Shown piece after piece: positions 7,347 through 15,200 of a stretch of 21,923 bases of DNA. The stretch comes from a virus: IMG/VR virus record IMGVR_UViG_3300025646_000436, positions 1 through 21,923 of that record. One strand, 5' to 3'. The notes below the pieces were generated by a model. It saw nothing but the letters and a program-made list of their open reading frames with translations. It searched no databases and was not told the origin of the DNA. The translations under genes and the position numbers were made by a program. Each line of letters opens with the position of its first letter. Position 1 is the first letter of the stretch.

Positions 7347-7376
7347 TTTGCATAATCAAAAGATTTACTATATTTG
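7347..7376 (+). promoter_or_regulatory. Bacteroidetes-type promoter P2 for the capsid gene
   Basis: TTTG at 7347-7350, 18 nt, then TATATTTG at 7369-7376 match the Bacteroidetes -33/-7 consensus. It begins immediately after the U tract of the upstream terminator, so it starts a fresh transcription unit. The start point would be near 7383, giving a leader of about 100 nt before the major capsid ATG at 7485. It is the best promoter candidate in the window. Confidence 0.7.
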
Positions 7377-7380
7377 TAAC

Positions 7381-7424
7381 TGTACTGTGTACAATGTCCG
7401 CAAAAATTGGTACTGTGTACCGAT
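7381..7424 (+). repeat. Two tandem palindromes in the capsid-gene leader
   Basis: An 11-bp direct repeat GTACTGTGTAC occurs at 7382-7392 and 7410-7420. Each copy is the core of a palindrome with the same TGT centre: TGTAC-TGT-GTACA (7381-7393) and ATTGGTAC-TGT-GTACCGAT (7406-7424, with one T-G pair). The outer pair changes from T-A to G-C while staying complementary. Both copies are followed by ATGTC. The first lies at the predicted start point of P2, the second about 25-40 nt into the leader. They may be protein-binding operators or RNA hairpins. Confidence 0.65.
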
Positions 7425-7484
7425 GTCTTTAGGAGCAAATCGCTCACTTTTTTCAATTATTGTTTAATTTAAAACCGTTTAAAA

Positions 7485-8513
7485 ATGGCAAATTTCGCAA
7501 CTGCGGCATTGGTTAAAGCACAAGCAAAACTTCAAGCCGCATTCCAATCAAATGAATTGCGTTTCCGTGATCCGGCAGTTCATAAACTATTTCTTCAGAA
7601 CAGTTCAATCATGTTCCCTGATTACAACGAATTAAAAACTCGTGATGATCGTACTGTTGAAACAAATTATGCAACAAGAACTGCGAGATCTTTGGGTTCA
7701 GCACGTTCACACAACCACACGGGTGCGCAAGGAGATTCTGCGGTAATGACTCCATCATGGACAACTTACTCAGATGATTTCGTTTCCACAATCAAAGAAG
7801 CAGACAACAAAATCTATTCTTATGAGGAAATGCACATGAGTAAAATGCAGAACGTTATCGCTAACTTCGCTGAAGGTCTTGATTCTGCGGCATCTACTTA
7901 TTTGTTCTCAAACAGAACAGGAGTAAACGGTGCGACTGTTGAAGGTACGTTTGATGCAACTGATGATACTTTTGAGATTGATGAAACAACTAACGGAAAC
8001 CGTGCAATCCAAATCACGAAAATGGTTATGGACATCAACAAATACCAAGGTGTTCGTTTCTCAATCGTTTGTGATTCGATTGCTTACAACAAGTTCATGT
8101 TCAATGCTGCTCAAGGTGTTTCAAATGCAACAAATTATTCATTCCAATTCCAGGGAATTGATTTCATTCACGATCCGGCGTTAACTGCGGCGGCTGCCGG
8201 TCTTGCATCTGCATACTCAAAAGGATATTGGATTGCAGTTCCTGAGGGTTCAATCGGTGCTTTGCCTTGGATTCCAAAACAAAACAAGCAAGGTCTTGAG
8301 TTGAAGGAAGCATCTTATGGATCAATCTTGAATCCTATTGATGGAATTCAATATGCTGTTCATACTTATGAGGAAAGAGCAGATGGTACATCTTTGGGTG
8401 GTTACACTCAGGATGTTAAGATTGAAACTGAAATTTCAGTTGATATTGCATACGTTCACGCTCCATTGAGTGCTGCCGGTGCAACTCCAATGTTCGCTTT
8501 CGCTCTTGTATAA
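7485..8513 (+). CDS. Major capsid protein
   Basis: This 342-aa protein is assigned as the main shell protein, probably with the HK97 fold. It follows the scaffold gene, has its own promoter, and is rich in Ala, Thr, Asn and Gly. The layout fits: an N-terminal helical arm (residues 1-40), an extended polar segment that could be the E-loop (about 50-100), a long helix (SYEEMHMSKMQNVIANFAEG, about 110-130) and beta/helix elements to the C-terminus. There are no cysteines except one in SIVCDSI. The start context is A-rich (AAAAATGGC) without a Shine-Dalgarno site, as is common for highly expressed Bacteroidetes genes. It ends in tandem stops TAA TAG. Sequence motifs for this family are weak, so context carries much of the call. 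Confidence 0.85.
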   Translation: MANFATAALVKAQAKLQAAFQSNELRFRDPAVHKLFLQNSSIMFPDYNELKTRDDRTVETNYATRTARSLGSARSHNHTGAQGDSAVMTPSWTTYSDDFVSTIKEADNKIYSYEEMHMSKMQNVIANFAEGLDSAASTYLFSNRTGVNGATVEGTFDATDDTFEIDETTNGNRAIQITKMVMDINKYQGVRFSIVCDSIAYNKFMFNAAQGVSNATNYSFQFQGIDFIHDPALTAAAAGLASAYSKGYWIAVPEGSIGALPWIPKQNKQGLELKEASYGSILNPIDGIQYAVHTYEERADGTSLGGYTQDVKIETEISVDIAYVHAPLSAAGATPMFAFALV

Positions 8514-8532
8514 TAGATAAAAAGAAACTACC

Positions 8533-9603
8533 ATGTTCAATGTAACAAAGGTGCAAAATGGGTTAACGGGGGTTGTCGGTGTTCGGCAGCCTCTTAACCC
8601 TGAGTATGCAATTTTAACTGCTCCAAATACTGCGAGTTCATCAGGTTTATATCTTGATGAGGTATCGCATTACAAGACAGAATTCTTTATTGATAACATC
8701 GATTACAAGGATGCTTCTGACGCTGACAAAAATACGTTGATTACTAACATTCAAAAATCAGCAATCTCAAGCGTTATGTATGAAGTTTTCGGTGAAGAAA
8801 GTTACATTGATCGGAATTTCGTCTATTCAAAAGCGACAACGCGACAAACTCCCGAATCAGGGATATTAAATGGGTTCGTTGGTTTCAAAATTAAACCGAG
8901 TGCAAAGAAAAACATCGGTTTTGAGATAACACGAATCAGGCTTGAATTCCAAGGTGCTGGTGACATCAAAATAATTCTGTTCAATTCCAACGTTAACGAT
9001 CCTATAAAGACAGCGGACATTACAATTACATCGAGCGATCAAATTGAGGAATTGAATTGGGTTGTTGACTCAACTGATGGAGATTATAAAGGCGAGTATT
9101 ATCTTGGGTTCATTTACGATGGTTCGTTAATTCCATTTAAACGTGATTATCAGGATTCAAACTATCAAAACAACATCGCGGAATTAAACATCGAAAGAGT
9201 GTACGTTAAAGATGCGGATGGTGTTGCGATATTTGACCTTGATCAAGTTTATGGATTGAGCCAAAATTGCGGATTAAATCCGGACATTACCGTTTATTCA
9301 GATTATACCGACTTGATATTGAATAATAAAAAACTCTTTGCGAGAGCAATTCAGTATCAGTGGGGAATTGATATGATGAGAACTTACATAAATTCAATGA
9401 GAAGTAACAGAAACGAGCGAATATCAAAAGATGTAATTGCTCAGACGTTACAAGCGATTGAAGGGAGTACAATCAACAATCCTTTGAAAATTGTCGGGTT
9501 ACGTGAATATTTAGGTGATGAGATTGTGAAACTTCGCAAATCTGTTGAACAGTTGAAGCGTGGGTATTTTCCGTATGGTGTTGAAGTAATAACTGCGAAA
9601 TAA
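8533..9603 (+). CDS. Phage structural protein of unknown role, between capsid and tail terminator
   Basis: This 356-aa protein has three apparent parts. The N-terminal part (about residues 1-100) is mixed. The middle (about 110-205) is strongly beta-predicted and looks like a jelly-roll or carbohydrate-binding-like sandwich (FEITRIRLEFQGAGDIKII, ADITITSSDQI, GEYYLGFIYD). The C-terminal part is helical (about 255-350, LFARAIQYQWGIDMMRTYI and LREYLGDEIVKLRKSVEQL). Position between the capsid and neck genes suggests a head-tail connector or head-decoration protein, and the middle domain could face outwards. The last base of its stop codon is the first base of the next ATG (TAATG). I do not recognise the family with confidence. 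Confidence 0.7.
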   Translation: MFNVTKVQNGLTGVVGVRQPLNPEYAILTAPNTASSSGLYLDEVSHYKTEFFIDNIDYKDASDADKNTLITNIQKSAISSVMYEVFGEESYIDRNFVYSKATTRQTPESGILNGFVGFKIKPSAKKNIGFEITRIRLEFQGAGDIKIILFNSNVNDPIKTADITITSSDQIEELNWVVDSTDGDYKGEYYLGFIYDGSLIPFKRDYQDSNYQNNIAELNIERVYVKDADGVAIFDLDQVYGLSQNCGLNPDITVYSDYTDLILNNKKLFARAIQYQWGIDMMRTYINSMRSNRNERISKDVIAQTLQAIEGSTINNPLKIVGLREYLGDEIVKLRKSVEQLKRGYFPYGVEVITAK

Positions 9604-10142
9604 TGGCATTGATTCAGAAAACTGATCCGATTGGAGTTGACAAGGTGATCGATGGATTACAAGAGTATTTATTCAATGAGTTGAATTTATCTTTGTGGCA
9701 ATCCTATCCGAGAGCATATAAAAACCCGAATCATTTTAATGATCAAGTTTTCATTCCTGAGGTGTTCATTGATGGAGAGTATTACGAAGCATTTTATGAT
9801 GATGACTACAATTTAACTTCATATTTTGTTGTAGATGATGAGAGGAATTTCGATGGTGGTGTGTACACTACCGAAATCGCTTTGATTATTCAAGCGAACG
9901 TTGAAACGTTATTGCCTTCTATACCTCACAGAGCAGATGAAGAACTGTTGAATTTGATTTGTCGTGAGATACAATATTACCCTGGTGAGGGTATCGATTT
10001 ACTTGGTGTAGAGACTTCCGTATTAGCGGTGTATCGGGAGTTTACAAGTGAACGATTAACATTCAATGATATGAATGAATTTTTCGTGGCGCGAATTAAT
10101 ATGAACGCCACATATTACACCGATTGTTGTGCAAATTGTTAA
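9603..10142 (+). CDS. Probable tail terminator / neck protein
   Basis: This 179-aa acidic protein starts in a TAATG overlap with the preceding stop. An N-terminal helix (GVDKVIDGLQEYLFNEL) is followed by WQSYPRAYKN, a beta-rich core with FFVARINMN near the end, and a Cys-rich tail (CCANC). This order and its place directly before the tube gene match tail terminator proteins, which form a hexamer that caps the finished tail tube and joins it to the head. The segments TEIALIIQANV and the late beta strand are typical of that fold. The assignment is from pattern and position; another neck role is possible. Confidence 0.65.
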   Translation: MALIQKTDPIGVDKVIDGLQEYLFNELNLSLWQSYPRAYKNPNHFNDQVFIPEVFIDGEYYEAFYDDDYNLTSYFVVDDERNFDGGVYTTEIALIIQANVETLLPSIPHRADEELLNLICREIQYYPGEGIDLLGVETSVLAVYREFTSERLTFNDMNEFFVARINMNATYYTDCCANC

Positions 10143-10154
10143 TACGTATAAAAA

Positions 10155-11090
10155 ATGAGCGTTAATTCATGTACTTGTACTGATCCACGTTTCCCGGTAT
10201 TGGGAAGACCAAACTGTGTGATCAGAAAGAAAAAACTTGCGTTTCCTGTTCTTATCCCACGATACAAAGCGGATGGAACGCGTAACGTTATCGACTTGAG
10301 TTCTCCGACATTAGGAGCAGATATTCAAGCACTTGTTCAAGCATCAACAGCGGTTCTTGAGCGACTTTACCCATTCCCAAGAGTTGAGGAAGTAACTTTT
10401 GATAGAACTGACACGGCTTATCAAACAATGGCATCAGGTCGCAAGTTCAAACTTGATGGTGAAGGTGGTATCAGAACGGTATCTTTCATGTTGCCTGGTG
10501 ATGATGGTGTTGAAGCCATCGCGAGAGAATTGTCAAACGGATCATGTTCTGAAGTTGATGTTTTTGAGGTGACTGTTGATGGAAACATTTGGGGTGTTAT
10601 GGATGACACTTCTGTTGCAGCACTTCGCGGTTATGCAATGGAGCGTGAAACATTTGATTCATTCATTCAACGTGCAGTTGATGGTTCAATCAATGGTGTT
10701 ATGGTTTCATGGGATTTGGAATCTGATGAGGATTTCGTGAATTCTTATGCAATAACTTCAAGCGAACTTGGATATAAAGCAACTTCATTGCGTCCATTAA
10801 TCCGTGCGGCTTGTACTGCTCAAGAAGCATCTTCAGTAACTATTGAAGCGACAGTTGTTACTGATTTCGGTACTGCGACAAACAAAGAGGGTGTTCTTGG
10901 ACTACTTACAGCAAACTTCACAGTTACCGCAAACGGTACTCCTGTGACGGTTACTGCGGCAGAGGTTGGAGAAGGTGTTTATACACTTACTCACGCTGAC
11001 CTTGATATTACTCCAGGTGATGATGTAATCGTATCGGTATCTGCGACAAGTTACGATGTTGCTAATGGTACGTTTGTAGCGACATTATAA
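10155..11090 (+). CDS. Major tail tube protein with C-terminal Ig-like domain
   Basis: This 311-aa protein is assigned as the subunit of the tail tube. The N-terminal 220 residues are beta-rich with a cysteine-containing start (CTCTDPRFPVLGRPNC: C6, C8, C21), as expected from its place between the tail terminator and the tape measure. The last 90 or so residues (about 222-311) look like a bacterial Ig-like (invasin/adhesin type) domain: VTIEATVVTDFGTA, ANFTVTANGTPVTV, EGVYTLTHADLDI and DVIVSVSATSYDVANGTF. Such domains are common decorations on phage tube proteins and may bind carbohydrate on the cell surface. No sheath gene is nearby, which supports a non-contractile tail. Its stop overlaps the next ATG. 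Confidence 0.8.
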   Translation: MSVNSCTCTDPRFPVLGRPNCVIRKKKLAFPVLIPRYKADGTRNVIDLSSPTLGADIQALVQASTAVLERLYPFPRVEEVTFDRTDTAYQTMASGRKFKLDGEGGIRTVSFMLPGDDGVEAIARELSNGSCSEVDVFEVTVDGNIWGVMDDTSVAALRGYAMERETFDSFIQRAVDGSINGVMVSWDLESDEDFVNSYAITSSELGYKATSLRPLIRAACTAQEASSVTIEATVVTDFGTATNKEGVLGLLTANFTVTANGTPVTVTAAEVGEGVYTLTHADLDITPGDDVIVSVSATSYDVANGTFVATL

Positions 11091-11314
11091 TGTCGAAACT
11101 TCCGGAGGTTGTAATTCTTGGTGAAGAGCGTTATTCAGGAAAGTTTTTGCGGAGCGTAACCGAAGCACAAGCAATCCGTATCTTTGCCAAAAACGACAGA
11201 AACCAAGTTGTTAACGCTTGGAAACAAGCAAACGGGTTATCTGTTCCGAATTACACAAAGAAGCGTAAAAAGGCAGAAGAGCCAAAAGAAGAAAACAAAA
11301 CCGGTGAAGAATAG
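11090..11314 (+). CDS. Small basic protein after the tail tube gene (74 aa)
   Basis: A folded first half (PEVVILGEERYSGKF, then a helix with VTEAQAIRIFAKND) is followed by a very charged C-terminal tail rich in Lys and Glu (KKRKKAEEPKEENK). It starts in a TAATG overlap with the tube gene and ends in tandem stops TAG TAA just before a strong terminator, so it is the last gene of the capsid-to-tube unit. Position suggests a tail assembly helper, but no programmed-frameshift site was seen, so a lambda G/GT-like chaperone pair is not supported. The function is unknown. Confidence 0.6.
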   Translation: MSKLPEVVILGEERYSGKFLRSVTEAQAIRIFAKNDRNQVVNAWKQANGLSVPNYTKKRKKAEEPKEENKTGEE

Positions 11315-11333
11315 TAATCGGTTAATTTATTGG

Positions 11334-11370
11334 AAAAGGGAGTGTTTAATTGCATTCCCTTTTTTGTTTT
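11334..11370 (+). terminator. Strong intrinsic terminator closing the capsid-tail tube unit
   Basis: An 11-bp stem pairs 11334-11344 (AAAAGGGAGTG) with 11353-11363 (CATTCCCTTTT), with one G-T pair and an 8-nt loop, and continues into TTTTTTGTTTT. The A run on the 5' arm means it could also work on the other strand, though no gene there needs it. It lies only 4 nt before the next ATG. Confidence 0.85.
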
Positions 11371-11373
11371 AAG

Positions 11374-11832
11374 ATGATAAGATTTGAAGCGATACATAAT
11401 TTACTTGATTCAGCGAGAAAGCTGAGTGAAATCCGTGCTTGGAGATTCGCTACCGACAGAACAACTTTGCAGTTCATTATATCGATGAACACAAACGAAC
11501 AGTTGGGTGAGGATGGTATTGATTCAACGGGTGCAAGTTTAGGTGATTACGCACCGATGACAGTTCAGTTTAGGAGGTCAAAAGGTTTGCAAGTTGGGCA
11601 TATTGATTTCAAGGTTACTGGACAATATTGGTCATCTTGGAAAGTCAGAGCGACATCAAGTGAATTGATAATAACAGTTGATCAAGATCGTTTTCAGGAG
11701 TTAACACAATTACTTCGATTTTCGGAGGAACACGTTGGTTTGACAGATGAAAACATGGATAGATTAGCTGAAATGATTAAACGTAAATACATAGAGTATG
11801 TTGAAAGAGAATTACAAAATGGCATTGGATGA
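11374..11832 (+). CDS. Tail completion / neck protein, HK97 gp10-like
   Basis: This 152-aa protein has the layout of gp10-like tail completion proteins. An N-terminal helix is followed by a polar region with GIDSTGASLGDYAPMTV, a basic loop (FRRSKG), the sequence IDFKVTGQYWSSWKVRAT, a strand pair (SELIITVDQDRF) and a C-terminal helical part (GLTDENMDRLAEMIKRKYIEY). The combination of DSTG..LG.Y, VTGQYW.SW and GLT.EN is familiar from Bacteroidetes phages. It would complete the head-tail joint. The ATG at 11374 is preferred to an in-frame TTG at 11350, which lies within the terminator. It is the first gene after a strong terminator with no obvious new promoter. Confidence 0.7.
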   Translation: MIRFEAIHNLLDSARKLSEIRAWRFATDRTTLQFIISMNTNEQLGEDGIDSTGASLGDYAPMTVQFRRSKGLQVGHIDFKVTGQYWSSWKVRATSSELIITVDQDRFQELTQLLRFSEEHVGLTDENMDRLAEMIKRKYIEYVERELQNGIG

Positions 11833-12280
11833 GGTTACTTTGTGGGAGTACAGAAAAGCGTTATCAGGCGATCTGACTAAACTTAGGAGGAATGAAGACA
11901 AAGGAACTGAGGAGGAAGATGAACGTGCGTTTGAAGCCGTTTATGATGATTATTTGAAGAGGTTTGGATTAGGAGATAAATATGAAAGGTATGCAGAGTT
12001 GCAAATGGAGTTGATCGATGCTTATACTGATTACATTGAGAATGACAACGAATTTGCGAGGAACTTGATAAACAGACTTGAAAGAGAAATGGAGCAACTT
12101 ACAACCGATTCGCGTGGTGGTGATATGGACGATGCCATTATCATTGTCAGCAAATGGTTGGGAACATACATAAATGAACGCGAATGGATCGCGAAGGATT
12201 TTTTTAAGGCATTGGATAATTGTATAAAGGAAAACGAACAAATAAGGCAGAAGCATGGCAAAGCAAATAAAGAAGAGTGA
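11819..12280 (+). CDS. Acidic helical protein before the tape measure, possible tail assembly chaperone
   Basis: This 153-aa protein is almost entirely helical and acidic. Segments include VTLWEYRKALSGDLTKL, YDDYLKRFGLGDKYERYAEL and VSKWLGTYINEREWIAKDFF. The gene starts inside the end of the previous gene and overlaps the tape-measure start by 26 nt, so it is made in step with both. In siphophages the slot just before the tape measure usually holds tail assembly chaperones that coat it before tube polymerisation. That role is inferred from position and helical, charged character. An alternative ATG at 11798 would add seven residues; 11819 is preferred for its AAAATGGC context. Confidence 0.6.
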   Translation: MALDEVTLWEYRKALSGDLTKLRRNEDKGTEEEDERAFEAVYDDYLKRFGLGDKYERYAELQMELIDAYTDYIENDNEFARNLINRLEREMEQLTTDSRGGDMDDAIIIVSKWLGTYINEREWIAKDFFKALDNCIKENEQIRQKHGKANKEE

Positions 12281-15200
12281 TCTCGTAGAATCGAACCCGT
12301 TTAGTGAGATTAAAAAGAGTGCTGAAGAAGCGAAGGCATCGGTTGTGTTGCTTGAAAAGGCATTGAACGCGGTTAAGGAAGCGAGTAAAATGGTCAAAAC
12401 GTCCGCACCGAAAGAGGTTAACAATACAAAGGATATAAAAGACCTAAACGCTGCGCAGCAAAAGGCGAACGAACTTGCGAAAGCAAAGATGATGATTGAT
12501 AAGGATTTGCAAAAGGAGCGTTTGAAGTTGCAGAAAATCAATCGTGAATACAATACTCTTTTAAAGGAGGAAATAACCCTGGAGCAAAAAGAACTTGGAA
12601 CACTTGAAAAATTAAAAGTTGAAAATGCTCAGTTGAGAAGGGAGCGCGAAAAGTTGAACCTTGAAACCAAAGAGGGTACAATGAGAATGCGCGAAATAAA
12701 TGCTCAACTTGACAAGAATAATGCAAAAATAAAGGCATCCGGAGATCAACTTAAACAACAGCGTATGAATGTGGGTAACTACACGAGTGCAGTTGAGGGG
12801 TTGCGTGGAAAATTGACAAGTTTAGCCGGTGCATTTGGTATGGCTTTCGGTGTTACTGCAATAGCACGAAACGCGTTTAATGTAATTGCTGATTTTGATC
12901 AAGGAGTTGCAAATTTAGCATCTGTATTAGGCAAAACACGTGAACAAGTTGTTGCGCTTGAATCCGATGCAAAACGATTAGGAGCAACGACATCATTTAC
13001 AGCTACACAAGTTGCAGAACTCCAAACAGAATTTGCAAAGTTAGGATTTACTGAAAGTGAAATATTAAACGCAACTGAAGCAACATTAAACCTTGCAGCC
13101 GCGACAGGATCAGACTTAGCGACTGCGGCAGCAGTTGCCGGTTCAACTGTCAGAGGTATGGGATTGACTGCCGAGGACACGATGCACGTTACAGATGTAA
13201 TGGCTAAATCATTTAGTACTTCGGCACTTGATATGAATAAGTTTGCTGAATCGATGAAAGTTGTTGCTCCTATTGCGAATTCCGCTGGTGTATCTTTAGA
13301 GGAAACAACAGCAATGCTTGGAGCGTTGGCAAATGCCGGTATTTCAGGAAGTAACGCCGGAACTGCATTACGTAGAATATTATCAGAAATCGGTGCATCA
13401 GGGAAACCAGTTGGAGAAGCATTGAAGGATTTAGCAGCAAAGGGATTGGATTTAGCCGGTGCAGAGGATGAAGTTGGTAAAAACGCAATGAGTGCCTTAC
13501 TTGTATTATCTAAGCAAACAGAAACCATTGATAAACTTACAGGTGAATTTGAAAATGCTGATGGTGCTGCGGCAAAGATGGCAGAAACTCAGTTGAAAAC
13601 AGTCGGAGGAGCAGTTGCATTATTGCAATCCGCATGGGAAGGTTACATTTTAAAATTAAATGATGCGACAGGGGCGGGAAGTAAACTTGCATCAGGGATC
13701 AAATTCCTTGCCGATAATCTTGATACCATATTATCAACATTAGGTCAAGTCATCAAGTTGTTTGTTATCTATAAAACGACAATGTTGGCAATGAAGATGA
13801 AAGATCGTGTTGCTGAGTTTGTACAGATGCAAAGAGCAATAAAAGATTCAGGAGAATCAATGCAAGGTGCATCACAAAGTGCAAAAGCATTTGGCGCGGC
13901 GTTAAAGGGAATCGGATTTTCTGTTGCAATTGCTTTATTAATGGAACTTGTTAAAGGGTTGTATGATTTCGCAACCGGTGCAGCGAGAGCAAGGAGAGAA
14001 GCTGAAGCATTTAATTCAGCAATTTCAAAGGGTGCAGAACGTGCAACTGCTGATCTTGGGAAGGTTAACGCAAAAATAGAGGAGCAAGTTAATCTATTGC
14101 GTGAGCAGTTGTCAAAAGGTCAGATTACTCAACTTGAATTTGAACAAAAAAGCCAGGAGTTGACATCTAAAGGAACAAAACTAATTGGTGAGCGTATAGA
14201 TTATCTTTACAAGCAAAGAAAAGCGTATGAGGATGAAATTGAAATTCAAAGGGAACGTGTTAAATCTCTTGAGGATAGATTGAATTTAACATATGATGAG
14301 CAAGTTCAGTTGCAAACAGAGAAAAACAACCTTGCGAAATTACGTGGTTCGTACAAGTTTTTAAATTCAGAAATAGAAACACTTAAAGCCGGGAAACTTG
14401 ATTTGAAAAATAGGACATTTGAATTGTCACTATCGATCAATGAAAGTAAAAAAGAATCCGAAAAAGACACCAAGGCTAAAAAGGATCAAAAAGATGCAAT
14501 TGTTGATCTTGATGAGGTATTGAAAAAATATGAGGAAAGGCAAAGGAAACTTGCCGAAGAACGTAGAAAATTAGCAGAAGAAGTCCCTGATTTTGGTATT
14601 CCCGATTTGCCTAATGTTAATCCTGAGGATGTATTCTTTTTAACTGATGAGCAACTGAAAGACATTGAGGATAAAATTGCCGAAATGAGAAGAAAAAGAC
14701 TTGAACAAGAACGGCAATACATTGATTTAGCAACGAATTATTTTGTTGAACGTGCAGATGAGCGAATATCAAAGATTGAAGAGGAGATGAAAATGGCACA
14801 GGATCAAGCTGATTTGTATCGCAAACTTGCCGCAGAGGGTAATTTAACGGCAAAGGAATCACTTGCCGAACAGGATAGATTGATTGCAGAGAGTAATTTA
14901 CGCAAAGAACAAGAAGAGAAGCGAAAGCAACGAATACTGTTGGTAAGTTCAATACTTCAATCGTACAATGCGAACTTACAAGCCGGTGACGATAGTACAC
15001 AAGCGTTCACAAAGGCAATTACTTCAAGTGGAGTATTACAACAATTCATTGCAGCGTTACCGGCGTTTGAAAAAGGTACTGAGGATACCGGTTTAAATGG
15101 TTCGGGCGTGGATGGTCGTGGCGGAATGTTGTCGATATTGCATCCAGGAGAGCGAGTGATGACAAAGGAGCAGAATATGAAAATGCGCGGATTGTCAAAT

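Noticed and set aside
7433-7453. GAGC-AAATC-GCTC hairpin followed by six T residues in the capsid leader, as a terminator or attenuator
   Set aside because: The stem is only 4 bp and there are two bases before the T run. It is too weak to call a terminator; it might contribute to leader structure only.
11184-11372. Overlapping +1-frame ORF after the tail tube gene as a frameshift extension of the 74-aa protein
   Set aside because: No convincing slippery heptamer is present. The frame is +1 rather than the usual -1, runs through the terminator, and its translation is low-complexity and basic.
11969-12553. 194-codon minus-strand ORF
   Set aside because: It is antisense to the helical protein and the tape-measure start, has a Phe/Ser/Leu-rich composition typical of a reverse-complement shadow, and has no neighbouring minus-strand gene or promoter.
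12899-13528. 209-codon minus-strand ORF
   Set aside because: It is exactly antisense in codon register to the Ala-rich tape-measure core, which explains its length and Ala/Ser/Asn-rich composition.
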